From contig NZ_BAAAEN010000004.1 in NCBI RefSeq assembly GCF_039523035.1, positions 248,001 to 312,000 of the forward strand: a stretch of 64,000 nucleotides of DNA, given 5' to 3'. Of this stretch, positions 53,822 to 64,000 are shown piece after piece. Both the position numbers and the translations under genes were made by a program. Source of the DNA: Pigmentiphaga daeguensis (GTDB lineage: Bacteria; Pseudomonadota; Gammaproteobacteria; Burkholderiales; Burkholderiaceae_B). The notes under the pieces are model-generated. The model was not told the origin of the DNA. It saw nothing but the letters and a program-made list of their open reading frames with translations, and searched no databases. The stretch's first letter is position 1, and the number at the start of each line of letters is the position of its first letter.

Positions 53822-54744
53822 TCGTTCGTATCGGGAGATGGCTGCCCGGCCCGCCAGGCGCGCCGGGATTTCGACACGGTCTCCAGCATGGCTTGCAGGC
53901 CCGCCGCATCGCCCTGGCGCATGGCCTGCTCGAAGGCGTCCAGGGCCCGCCGCACCGCGGCGGTCTCTTGCATCATGGCTTCGCGGTTTGCCAGGAAGAT
54001 GTCACGCCACATGTCGGGCGACCCGCCGGCGATGCGGGTGAAATCGCGGAACCCGCTGCCGGCCAGGTCCAGCCGCAGGGGCGCATCGGCGGCCTCCAGC
54101 ACCTGGGCCATGTAGGCGAATGCCAGCAGGTGCGGCACGTGGCTGACCGACGCGAGCACGGTGTCGTGTTCGCCCGGACGCATCGTCCTGATCCGGGCGC
54201 CGCAGGTGCCCCATGCCTGCTCGACCAATCCGACGGCCCCGGGCGGATTCTCGTCCAGCGGGGTCAGGATCACCGTGCGGTCCTGGTACAAGTCGGCAAA
54301 GGCGGCGCCCGGGCCGCTCTGTTCGCTGCCGGCGATCGGATGGCCCGGCACGAACTGGCCGATGCGGCCGCCCAGCGCCTCGCGCGCGGCGCGCACGACG
54401 TCCATCTTCGTACTGCCGGCGTCGGTGACGACGGTATCGGGCCCCAGGTGCGGCGCCAGGCCATCCAGGGTCGCACGCGTCGCGCCCACCGGCACGGCCA
54501 TCAGGACCAGGTCGGCCCGCGCCGCTTCCTGCAGCGTGGCCGGACGGTCGATCAGGCCCAGCTTGCGCGCCTGCTCGAGCGTCGCGACCTGGCGGCCGAC
54601 GCCCCAGACCTCGCCGACCTGTCCGGCCCGCCGCAGCGCGGCGGCGAACGAGCCGCCGATCAGCCCCACGCCCACGACCGCGAGCACCGGTACCAATGGC
54701 CGCGAGGAACCGGAGGCCCCCCCGGCCGAATCCGGATGCGACAT
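53818..54744 (-). CDS. tyrA: Prephenate/arogenate dehydrogenase
   Basis: The 308-residue enzyme has the dinucleotide fold VLAVVGVGLIGGSFAAALRR and the family stretches DAGSTKMDVVRAAREALG and FVPGHPIAGSEQSGPGAAFA. It makes hydroxyphenylpyruvate or tyrosine precursors. There is no fused chorismate mutase, which is carried by PheA. The ATG at 54744 is used because the larger frame is shadow of pheA. The stop overlaps aroA by four bases. Confidence 0.94.
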   Translation of the reverse strand: MSHPDSAGGASGSSRPLVPVLAVVGVGLIGGSFAAALRRAGQVGEVWGVGRQVATLEQARKLGLIDRPATLQEAARADLVLMAVPVGATRATLDGLAPHLGPDTVVTDAGSTKMDVVRAAREALGGRIGQFVPGHPIAGSEQSGPGAAFADLYQDRTVILTPLDENPPGAVGLVEQAWGTCGARIRTMRPGEHDTVLASVSHVPHLLAFAYMAQVLEAADAPLRLDLAGSGFRDFTRIAGGSPDMWRDIFLANREAMMQETAAVRRALDAFEQAMRQGDAAGLQAMLETVSKSRRAWRAGQPSPDTNE

Positions 54745-54758
54745 GGGTAGGTCTCCGC

Positions 54759-55841
54759 TCACGCAGATACCGGGTACGACCCCAGCACCTTGAAGAACGC
54801 CACGCGCGCCTGGAGCGCGGCCAGGGCCTTGGCGACCTTGGGATCCTGGCGATGGCCTTCGATGTCCACGTAGAAATAGTATTCCCACTGGCCGGTGCGG
54901 GCCGGGCGGGATTCGAAGCGCGTCATGGACACGTCGTTCTCGGCCAGCGGAGCAAGCATCCGGTAGACCGCACCGGCCTCGTTGGGCACGGCCAGGATCA
55001 GGCTGGTCTTGTCGCGGCCCGAGGGCGTGGTCTCGAGATGGCCGATGGCCAGGAAGCGGGTGCGATTGTGCGGATCGTCCTGGATGCCCGCGGCCACGAC
55101 CTTCAGGCCCCAGCGCTGTGCCGCCTGCTCGCTGGCGATGGCCGCGACGGTGGGATCCTCGGAAGCCAGGCGGGCCGCCTCGGCATTGCTGGCCGCCGAC
55201 GCGCGGGCCAGTTCGGGATGATGATCGGACAGCCAGCCCTGGCACTGCGCCAGCGATTGCGGATGCGAGCGGATGACGCTCACGCCGTCCAGCGTGCCGC
55301 TCTGGGTCATCAGGCATTGCACCACGGCCACCGAACGCTCGCCCAGCACCTTCACCGGCGAGGACAGCAGCAGGTCCAGCGTGCGGTTGACGGCGCCTTC
55401 GTTGGAATTCTCGAGCGGAACGATGCCGAAGTCCGCGCGGCGGGTCTCCACCGAACGGAAGACCTCGTCGATCGTGCCGCACGAGATCGCGTCGACCGCA
55501 TGGCCGAAATGCGCCAGCACGGCCTGTTCGGAATAGGTGCCCTGCGGACCGAGATAGGCGACGCGGGCGGGCTGCTCCAGCGCGCGGCACGCCGACATGA
55601 TCTCCATCCAGATGGCGGACAGCGCCTGGCCGGGCAACGGGCCGGCATTGAGCTCCTGCAGCCGGCGGATGACCTGGGCCTCGCGCTCGGGCCGGAACAC
55701 GGCTCCGGCGTGGTGCTCCTTCGCCATTCCCACCGCCTGTGCGGTACGCGCGCGCTCGGACAGGAGCTCGAGCACCTGGGCGTCGATGGCATCGATGCGC
55801 TCGCGCAGCGGCGCCAGCTTCTTTTGCAGATCGTCATCCAT
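54759..55841 (-). CDS. pheA: Bifunctional chorismate mutase / prephenate dehydratase
   Basis: The 360-residue P-protein has an N-terminal AroQ mutase (residues about 1-90; RIDAIDAQVLELLSERARTA), a prephenate dehydratase domain (VAYLGPQGTYSEQAVLAHFG, IVPLENSNEGAVNRTLDLLL) and a C-terminal ACT domain (AVPNEAGAVYRMLAPLAEND, with TRFESRPARTGQWEYYFYVD). Phenylalanine feedback is expected through the ACT domain. It overlaps serC by eight bases. Confidence 0.96.
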   Translation of the reverse strand: MDDDLQKKLAPLRERIDAIDAQVLELLSERARTAQAVGMAKEHHAGAVFRPEREAQVIRRLQELNAGPLPGQALSAIWMEIMSACRALEQPARVAYLGPQGTYSEQAVLAHFGHAVDAISCGTIDEVFRSVETRRADFGIVPLENSNEGAVNRTLDLLLSSPVKVLGERSVAVVQCLMTQSGTLDGVSVIRSHPQSLAQCQGWLSDHHPELARASAASNAEAARLASEDPTVAAIASEQAAQRWGLKVVAAGIQDDPHNRTRFLAIGHLETTPSGRDKTSLILAVPNEAGAVYRMLAPLAENDVSMTRFESRPARTGQWEYYFYVDIEGHRQDPKVAKALAALQARVAFFKVLGSYPVSA

Positions 55842-56964
55842 GGCTGCGCTCGAATTCCTTCATGAAGTCGACCAGGGCGCGCACGCCCTCGATGGACATC
55901 GCGTTATAGATGGACGCGCGCATGCCGCCCACGCTCTTGTGCCCCTTGAGCTGCAGCAGGCGCGCGGCTTCGGCCGCCTGCAGGAACGGCGCATTCAGCG
56001 CATCGTCGCGCAGCATGAACGGCACGTTCATGCGCGACCGGACGGGCCGGTGCACCGGATTGCGATAGAACGAGGTGCTGTCGAGATAGTCGTACAGCAG
56101 CCGGGCCTTCTCCACGTTGGCGGCTTCCATGGCCACCACGCCGCCCCGCTGCTTGAGCCACTTGAACACCAGCCCGGCGACGTAGATCGCATACGTGGGC
56201 GGCGTGTTGAAGCGCGAGCGCTCCTTGGCCACGATGCCGTAGTCGAACGCCGACGGGCAGATGGGCAAGGCGTGGCCCAGCAGATCCTTGCGCACGATGA
56301 CGATGGTCAGCCCCGCCGGCCCGATGTTCTTCTGCGCGCCGGCGTAGATCAGCCCGGCGCGGCGCACGTCCATGGGCCGGGACAGGATGTGCGAGGATGC
56401 GTCCACGGTCAGCGCGGCGCCGGGCGCGCCCAGCGCCGCCAGGTCGGGCCAATCCATGAATTCGACGCCGCCTATGGTCTCGTTGCTGCACAGGTGGACA
56501 TAGCTCGCCTGCGGGCGCACGCGCCAGGAAGCGGGGTCCGGCATGTAGGTCCACGGACCTTGCTGCGCGCCGTCCACGACGGCGGCCTGCTCGGACGTGG
56601 CCGCCACGGCCACGTCGCCGTAGCGCCGGGCTTCCGCGAAGGACTTGGCCGACCACGAACCGCTTACCACGTAGTCGGCCGCATGCGCCTCGCGGCGGCC
56701 GATCAGGTTCATCGGCGCGATGGCGTTCTCGCCCAGCCCGCCCCCCTGCAGGAACAGCACGGCATAGTCGTCCGGCACCGAGAGCAGCTCGCGCAGGTCG
56801 GCCTCGGCCTCGTCGCAGATCTGCTCGAAGTGCTTGCCGCGATGGCTCATTTCCATCACGGACATGCCGCTGCCGTGCCAGTCCAGCATTTCGGCCGCCG
56901 CCTGCTGCAGCACGGCCTCGGGAAGTACGGCCGGCCCGGCCGAGAAGTTGTAGGGTCGATTCAT
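55834..56964 (-). CDS. serC: Phosphoserine aminotransferase
   Basis: The 376-residue PLP enzyme acts in serine and pyridoxine synthesis. It has YNFSAGPAVLPEAVL at the start, HRGKHFEQICDEAEADLREL, and the PLP-lysine region LIYAGAQKNIGPAGLTIVIV. It is placed between gyrA and pheA as in most proteobacteria. Its start is 10 bases after the gyrA stop. Confidence 0.97.
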   Translation of the reverse strand: MNRPYNFSAGPAVLPEAVLQQAAAEMLDWHGSGMSVMEMSHRGKHFEQICDEAEADLRELLSVPDDYAVLFLQGGGLGENAIAPMNLIGRREAHAADYVVSGSWSAKSFAEARRYGDVAVAATSEQAAVVDGAQQGPWTYMPDPASWRVRPQASYVHLCSNETIGGVEFMDWPDLAALGAPGAALTVDASSHILSRPMDVRRAGLIYAGAQKNIGPAGLTIVIVRKDLLGHALPICPSAFDYGIVAKERSRFNTPPTYAIYVAGLVFKWLKQRGGVVAMEAANVEKARLLYDYLDSTSFYRNPVHRPVRSRMNVPFMLRDDALNAPFLQAAEAARLLQLKGHKSVGGMRASIYNAMSIEGVRALVDFMKEFERSHG

Positions 56965-56974
56965 GGCAGCCGCC

Positions 56975-59608
<2,634 letters not shown>

Positions 59609-59761
59609 GGGCAAGCTGCTTCAAGAGGTGTTGTCGCATCCCGCTCGCAAGGCATTTCGCGAGGGCAAAACAGCTTGCGAACGAACGGCGGGCGAAGCTT
59701 AAGAGTTTATCACCCCGGCCTGGCGTTATGCTTAGGGCCCCGCCCGCCACCCGACGCGTCC

Positions 59762-61114
59762 ATGGCCCCGACCACCCTGCTGCTTCCCGACTGGCTGATC
59801 CCCGTCGAACCCGACCAGGCCGTCCTGGCCGGCCACGGCATCGCCGTGCGCGACGGCCGGATCGCCGACATCGCGCCGCACGCCGTCCTGCGGGACCGCC
59901 ACCCCGGCGCCGCCGAACGCCCCCTGGCCGGCTGTGCCCTGCTGCCCGGCTTCGTCAACCTGCACACGCACGCAGCCATGAGCCTGTTGCGCGGCGCCGG
60001 CGACGACCTGCCGCTCATGGCCTGGCTGCAAGAGCGCATCTGGCCTCTGGAGCGCAAGCTGATGTCGGCCGACTTCGTCTACGACGGCAGCGTCCTCGCC
60101 TTCGCCGAGATGCTGGCCGGAGGCACCACCTGCTGCGCCGACATGTATTTCCACCCCGAAGAGGTGGCCCGCGCCGCGCTGTCGATGGGAATCCGCGCGG
60201 CGGTGGGCGGCACGGTGTTCGAGATATCCGGCGCGCCGCCGGCCGAGCAGATGCTGGCGCAGGCCCTGGCGGCCCATGAAAAGTACCGCGGCGAACCGGG
60301 ACTGCGCTTCATGCTGGCTCCCCACGCGCCCTACACGGTGGGCGACGACATGCTGCGCCACCTGGCCGCCGTGGCCGAGGAGGCCGACCTGACCATCGCC
60401 ATCCACCTGCACGAAACCCGCCAGGAAGTCGAGGAAGCGGTGGCCATGCACGGCATGCGCCCCGCCGAGCGCCTGGCCCATCTCGGCCTGCTGTCGCCCC
60501 GGCTGGTGGCCGTGCACGGCGTCCACCTGGACGCCGACGACATCGCGCTGCTGGCGTCCCACGGGGTCAGCCTGGCCCACTGCCCCGCTTCCAACCTCAA
60601 GCTCGCCAGCGGCCTCGCGCCGGTTGCCCGCCTGCTCGAGGCCGGCGTCAACCTGGGCATAGGCACCGACGGCGCGGCCAGCAACAACCGCCTGGACATG
60701 CTGTCGGAACTGCGGCTGGCGGCCCTGCTGGCCAAGGGCGCCAGCGGCGATGCGCGGGCGCTGCCTGCCCACCGGGCGCTGCACGCGGCCACGCTGGGCG
60801 GCGCGAAGGCGCTGGGGTGGGACGACCGGATCGGCTCGGTCGCGGTGGGCAAATATGCCGACCTGGTGGCGATACGGCTCGATTCCGCCCGGCTCGCGCC
60901 GGTATTCGACCCGGTGTCCCACGTGGTCTACGCGGCCGGAAGAGAGGACGTGGAAGAGGTATGGATCGACGGCCGGACAGTTGCAAAAAAACTACAACTC
61001 ACCAATTCACCATCAAAAAGCGATCTCGAAAGGATAATGTCCCGGATATCGCAGTGGCGCTTGCGTGCAGCCGGTGTGATTTCTGGCACAAACACTTACT
61101 TATCCCAGGAGTGA
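59762..61114 (+). CDS. TRZ/ATZ family amidohydrolase
   Basis: The 450-residue metal-dependent hydrolase has the amidohydrolase marks LLPGFVNLHTHAAMSLLRGA, HLHETRQEVEEAVAMHG, LVAVHGVHLDADDIALLASH and GIGTDGAASNNRLDMLSEL. Family members include S-adenosylhomocysteine / methylthioadenosine deaminases and chlorohydrolases, and a nucleoside deaminase role is a reasonable guess. The ATG at 59762 is chosen over an in-frame upstream start. It is divergent from gyrA. Confidence 0.9.
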   Translation: MAPTTLLLPDWLIPVEPDQAVLAGHGIAVRDGRIADIAPHAVLRDRHPGAAERPLAGCALLPGFVNLHTHAAMSLLRGAGDDLPLMAWLQERIWPLERKLMSADFVYDGSVLAFAEMLAGGTTCCADMYFHPEEVARAALSMGIRAAVGGTVFEISGAPPAEQMLAQALAAHEKYRGEPGLRFMLAPHAPYTVGDDMLRHLAAVAEEADLTIAIHLHETRQEVEEAVAMHGMRPAERLAHLGLLSPRLVAVHGVHLDADDIALLASHGVSLAHCPASNLKLASGLAPVARLLEAGVNLGIGTDGAASNNRLDMLSELRLAALLAKGASGDARALPAHRALHAATLGGAKALGWDDRIGSVAVGKYADLVAIRLDSARLAPVFDPVSHVVYAAGREDVEEVWIDGRTVAKKLQLTNSPSKSDLERIMSRISQWRLRAAGVISGTNTYLSQE

Positions 61115-61212
61115 GTGGCATGAGAGAACAACCGCAATGCTATACTGGGCATGTATATCCATGTTGCGGCGGGGGTTCGCTGCGAGTTTCATTTCAAGCT
61201 AAGAGGAGAAAC

Positions 61213-61854
61213 ATGAACAAACGCTCCAAAATTGGAATCTCTCTGGCGCTCGCCTTCGCTGCCGTGACGGCCTCGGGCGTGGCCTCTGCTCAAGCCGGTA
61301 AGGTCAACGACAACTGGCAATCGGCGTTCGGCGTGCAAGTCAAGAGCGCTGACGGCCTGTGCTGGCGCAATGGGTTCTGGACCCCCGCCACCGCCGACCC
61401 GTCCTGCGATGGCGCGCTGAAGGTCGCTGCGCCCGCCGCTGCCCCGGCTCCTGCCCCCGCTCCCGCCCCGGCTCCGGCTCCCGTGCCCGTTCCGGTCAGC
61501 CAGAAGGTCACCTACTCCGCCGACGCCTTCTTCGACTTCGACAAGTCCGTCGTCAAGCCCGAAGCCAAGGCCAAGCTGGACGAGCTGGTCAACCAGATCC
61601 GCGGCATCAACCTGGAAGTCGTGATCGCCGTCGGCCACACCGACTCGATCGGTACCGACGCCTACAACCAGCGCCTGTCGGTCCGTCGTGCCGAAGCTGT
61701 CAAGGCCTACCTGGTCAGCAAGGGCATCGAAGCCAACCGCGTCTACACCGAAGGCAAGGGCGAGAAGCAGCCCATCGCCGACAACAAGACCGCCGCCGGC
61801 CGTGCCAAGAACCGCCGCGTGGAAGTCGAAGTCGTGGGTACGCGCAACAAGTAA
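61213..61854 (+). CDS. ompA: OmpA family outer membrane protein
   Basis: The 213-residue protein has a Sec signal peptide (cleavage near ASGVASAQA), a short N-terminal region, a Pro/Ala linker at about residues 75-95 and a C-terminal OmpA peptidoglycan-binding domain: YSADAFFDFDKSVVKPEAKA, AVGHTDSIGTDAYNQRLSV and NKTAAGRAKNRRVEVEVVG. It lacks the eight-strand barrel of enterobacterial OmpA, a compact Bordetella-like form. A GAGGAG ribosome site precedes the ATG. The intergenic TATACT at about 61141, with an extended TG, could be its -10. Confidence 0.95.
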   Translation: MNKRSKIGISLALAFAAVTASGVASAQAGKVNDNWQSAFGVQVKSADGLCWRNGFWTPATADPSCDGALKVAAPAAAPAPAPAPAPAPAPVPVPVSQKVTYSADAFFDFDKSVVKPEAKAKLDELVNQIRGINLEVVIAVGHTDSIGTDAYNQRLSVRRAEAVKAYLVSKGIEANRVYTEGKGEKQPIADNKTAAGRAKNRRVEVEVVGTRNK

Positions 61855-61871
61855 TCCACTGCCTGACAGTT

Positions 61872-61935
61872 GGATCCCGGCGGTATCCTTCGGGTACCGC
61901 CGGCTGGAACCCCGCTCTGCGGGGTTTATTTTTTT
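61872..61935 (+). terminator. Tandem hairpin terminator after ompA
   Basis: A first hairpin pairs CCGGCGGTA with TACCGCCGG. A second, AACCCCGC with GCGGGGTT, ends in TTTATTTTTTT. This strong terminator separates the abundant ompA message from ubiG 22 bases further on. Confidence 0.85.
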
Positions 61936-61956
61936 GCCGCCAAACTGGAGTCCGCC

Positions 61957-62682
61957 ATGACCACCACCGCCCAGGAATCCCGGCCCGTCAACGCCGATGC
62001 GGCCGAGTTGGCCAAGTTCAGCGCCCTGGCCTCGCGCTGGTGGGACCCGGAAAGCGAATTCAAACCGCTGCATGCCATCAATCCGCTGCGCCTGGAATGG
62101 ATCAGCCAGATGGCGCACGGGCTGGGAAACAAGACCGTGCTGGACGTCGGTTGCGGCGGCGGCATATTGGCCGAAAGCATGGCGGCTCGCGGCGCCATGG
62201 TCACCGGTATCGACCTGGCCGAAAAATCGCTGAAGGTCGCGAAACTCCATAGCCTGGAAAGCGGCGTGAAAGTGGAATACCGCAATATCAGCGTGGAGCA
62301 GTTGGCCGATGACCAACCCGGCTCTTTCGATATCGTGACGTGCATGGAGTTACTGGAGCACGTACCGGATCCGGAATCCGTCATCCGGGCCTGCGCCAGG
62401 CTGGCCAAACCCGGCGGACACGTTTTTTTCTCGACGCTGAACCGCAATTTAAAATCGTTTACCTTTGCCATACTGGGCGCCGAATACATATTGGGCCTGG
62501 TACCGCGAGGCACGCACAGCTACGACCATTTCATCCGCCCCAGCGAACTGTTGGGCGCCGCCCGCGGCGCTGGCCTGGAGGCAGTCGCGATCAAGGGATT
62601 GGAATACAACCCCCTGACGAAAATCTACAAACTGAGCAGCGACAGCAGCGTCAATTACATGGTGGCGACGATACGCTCATGA
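61957..62682 (+). CDS. ubiG: Ubiquinone biosynthesis O-methyltransferase
   Basis: The 241-residue SAM-dependent enzyme methylates two hydroxyls in ubiquinone synthesis. It has FSALASRWWDPESEFKPLHA, the SAM motif VLDVGCGGGILAESMAARG and ISVEQLADDQPGSFDIVTCM. The ATG at 61957 matches the family start. Its TGA overlaps the gph ATG. Confidence 0.96.
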   Translation: MTTTAQESRPVNADAAELAKFSALASRWWDPESEFKPLHAINPLRLEWISQMAHGLGNKTVLDVGCGGGILAESMAARGAMVTGIDLAEKSLKVAKLHSLESGVKVEYRNISVEQLADDQPGSFDIVTCMELLEHVPDPESVIRACARLAKPGGHVFFSTLNRNLKSFTFAILGAEYILGLVPRGTHSYDHFIRPSELLGAARGAGLEAVAIKGLEYNPLTKIYKLSSDSSVNYMVATIRS

Positions 62683-63344
62683 AACCGCTGGTTCTTTTCG
62701 ATTTCGACGGCACATTGGCCGATACCGCCCCCGACCTTGCCGCCGCCGCCAATCAGCAGCGCCTGCGCCGGGGCCTGCCCGCCCTGCCCTACGAGCAACT
62801 GCGTCCCATGGCCTCGCACGGCGCGCGGGGATTGCTGCGCGTGGCGCTCGGGCTGACCCCCGAGTCGCCCGGCTACGAAGCGTGCAAGCAGCAGTTCCTG
62901 GACGACTACGCCGCCAACATCGCCGTGCATACCTCCCTCTTCCCCGGGGTGGAAACATTGCTGTCCAGCCTCGTCCAGGAGGGCTGGGCATGGGGCATCG
63001 TCACCAACAAGGTCACCCGCTTCACCACGCCGCTGGTGCGCCACCTGGCGCTCGAGCAGCACAGCGCCGTCGTGGTCTGCGGCGACACCACCGCCTACTC
63101 GAAACCGCATCCTGAACCGCTGCTGCACGCCGCGCGGGAAGTCGGCGTCGCGCCGCGGCATTGCCTGTACGTGGGCGACGACCAGCGCGACATCGCTGCC
63201 GGCAAGGCCGCGGGCATGAAGACCATCGCCACCGCCTACGGCTATTGCGGCGATGGCGTGCCTGTCGAGGCCTGGGGCGCGGACGCGGTCGTCGCCTCGG
63301 TCCCGGACTTGCTGCCGGCGATACGGCGCCTGCTGCCGACATGA
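62679..63344 (+). CDS. gph: Phosphoglycolate phosphatase (HAD family)
   Basis: The 221-residue protein has the HAD motifs LVLFDFDGTLADTAPDL (nucleophile Asp), VTNKVTRFTTPLVRHL, SKPHPEPLLHAA and YVGDDQRDIAAGKAAGMKTI. Located right after ubiG with a four-base overlap, a common pairing. It removes phosphoglycolate, although the closely related MupP shares this pattern and this locus type in other proteobacteria. Confidence 0.88.
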   Translation: MKPLVLFDFDGTLADTAPDLAAAANQQRLRRGLPALPYEQLRPMASHGARGLLRVALGLTPESPGYEACKQQFLDDYAANIAVHTSLFPGVETLLSSLVQEGWAWGIVTNKVTRFTTPLVRHLALEQHSAVVVCGDTTAYSKPHPEPLLHAAREVGVAPRHCLYVGDDQRDIAAGKAAGMKTIATAYGYCGDGVPVEAWGADAVVASVPDLLPAIRRLLPT

Positions 63345-63366
63345 TCCCCCCGGCCGGAGCCGCCTC

Positions 63367-63403
63367 TTGAAAACCCGCCCCATGGCTCCATATGGGATAC
63401 AAT
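63367..63403 (+). promoter_or_regulatory. Candidate tmRNA promoter
   Basis: TTGAAA at 63367 and TATGGG or TACAAT downstream (63391 and 63398) lie in front of the tmRNA. Spacing of 18 bases suits TTGAAA with TATGGG; TACAAT is the better -10 sequence but is too far from that -35. Support is limited. Confidence 0.3.
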
Positions 63404-63412
63404 CCTCCTCAA

Positions 63413-63835
63413 GGGGCCGTACCGGTTTCGACGGGGGTCGCGAAGCAGCACAGGGCATGTCGAGCACCAGTAAGCTCGTTAAACCACTGGAACGCAAATA
63501 AACGCCAACGACGAGCGTTTCGCTCTCGCCGCTTAAGCGGTGAGCCGCTGCACCGATCTGTCCTTGGGTCGGGCGGAGGAAGGGCAACTTTCCTAAGGAT
63601 CCCTGTCTAGGGCCATAAACCCCCGAAGCAGCCTGATCCTGAACCGCAGCAGTGTCATTCTCAAGGAATCGGTATGAACTGGGGTCACACGGTTCATGCT
63701 TAAACTACGTGAATCGCTGTGTGCCGGCCTGTCGGTTGGCTAAGCACACGGTTAAATCCAAATAAATCGACTACACATGTAGAACTGTCTGTAGAGGGCT
63801 TCCGGACGCGGGTTCAATTCCCGCCGGCTCCACCA
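63413..63835 (+). ncRNA. ssrA: Transfer-messenger RNA (ssrA)
   Basis: It starts GGGGCCG and ends CGGCTCC-A-CCA, and these ends pair over seven bases as in the tRNA-like domain. GGTTCAATTC is the T-loop, and CCA is encoded. The tag frame at 63504 reads ANDERFALAA then TAA. Length is about 423 bases. It rescues stalled ribosomes with SmpB. A terminator follows directly. Confidence 0.95.
63504..63536 (+). other. tmRNA proteolysis-tag reading frame
   Basis: Resume codon GCC at 63504 is followed by codons for NDERFALAA and TAA at 63534. The full tag is ANDERFALAA including the resume alanine, which directs tagged peptides to ClpXP. Confidence 0.92.
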
Positions 63836-63840
63836 ATAAC

Positions 63841-63873
63841 AAAACCCCAACCGTTCTCGGTTGGGGTTTTTTC
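63841..63873 (+). terminator. Terminator after ssrA
   Basis: AAAACCCCAACCG and CGGTTGGGGTTTT pair across TTCT and are followed by more T. It begins five bases after the tmRNA CCA end. The rest of the window (63874-64000) holds no gene I can support. Confidence 0.92.
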
Positions 63874-64000
63874 TTGTCTGATCGCGCCGGTTCCCGCGTG
63901 TTGTTGGGGGTTCCAGCGGAAGCCTGCGGACTTCGCCGGTCAGCCTTTCAGCCCGTTCCGGGCCACATTCCACTCTTTCCTGGCCATTCCTCGCTCCGGC

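Noticed and set aside
61440..61500. CCGGCTCC-type periodic sequence considered as a tandem repeat or CRISPR
   Set aside because: It is the Pro/Ala linker of OmpA encoded by repeating GCCCC-type codons, not an array with spacers.
63752..63973. 73-residue minus-strand frame with SRRELNPRPEALYRQ
   Set aside because: It lies antisense to the tmRNA 3' end. Peptides of this pattern are a classic artefact of translating tRNA-like T-arm sequence.

Overview
The window is high-GC, densely packed betaproteobacterial chromosome. Gene content and order point to the Alcaligenaceae, most like Bordetella or Achromobacter: the tmRNA tag reads ANDERFALAA, there are orphan Bug-type periplasmic binding proteins, a small OmpA with a Pro/Ala linker, and a long gyrA-serC-pheA-tyrA-aroA-cmk-rpsA-ihfB-lapA-lapB-hldE-hldD run. 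The genus is inferred; no database search was possible.

Layout. 1-9243: a partial HerA-like ATPase, then a plus-strand housekeeping run (yebC, purD, hemF, nadD, rsfS, rlmH, maf, rng, an acetyltransferase, a thioesterase), several start/stop pairs overlapping by 3-4 bases. 9244-9500: a giant palindrome built of two repeat units. 9501-14576: an accessory aromatic meta-cleavage cluster (LysR regulator, HbpS-like protein, extradiol dioxygenase, FAD hydroxylase, Bug protein) closed by a strong terminator. 14580-21338: minus-strand genes of low or moderate characterisation, the classic rpsP-rimM-trmD-rplS operon, and a radical SAM gene preceded by a near-ideal LexA box. 21459-27583: an esterase, a GntR/Bug/SDR accessory cluster, a UvrD-like helicase with a C-terminal DUF5710-like domain, and a DUF454 membrane protein. 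27676-35759: a complete sulfate uptake and activation operon (sbp-cysTWA-cysHDN) divergent from cysB. 35760-44619: DoxX, 1-Cys peroxiredoxin, a long acyl-CoA dehydrogenase with etfBA, a histone-deacetylase-like hydrolase, mltB and cysM. 44649-59608: a minus-strand superoperon covering competence (comEA), heptose synthesis, LPS assembly (lapAB), IHF, ribosomal protein S1, nucleotide, aromatic amino acid and serine synthesis, and gyrase A. 59762-63873: an amidohydrolase, ompA, ubiG, gph and ssrA (tmRNA).

The most unusual signal is a family of GC-rich intergenic hairpin repeats. There are at least eight copies or partial copies, nearly all directly after a stop codon and in the same orientation as the preceding gene. 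Their stems vary by compensatory changes. One copy supplies the last codons and the stop of rsfS through an 8-C tract. Two copies meet head to head to make a roughly 258-bp palindrome that runs exactly from one stop codon to the opposing one. Other points worth checking are the SOS-box radical SAM gene, a Fur-box-like site before a DUF2061 gene inserted between aroA and cmk, the helicase-DUF5710 fusion, and Gln at GyrA position 83. There are no tRNAs, rRNAs, CRISPR arrays or complete insertion sequences that I can support.
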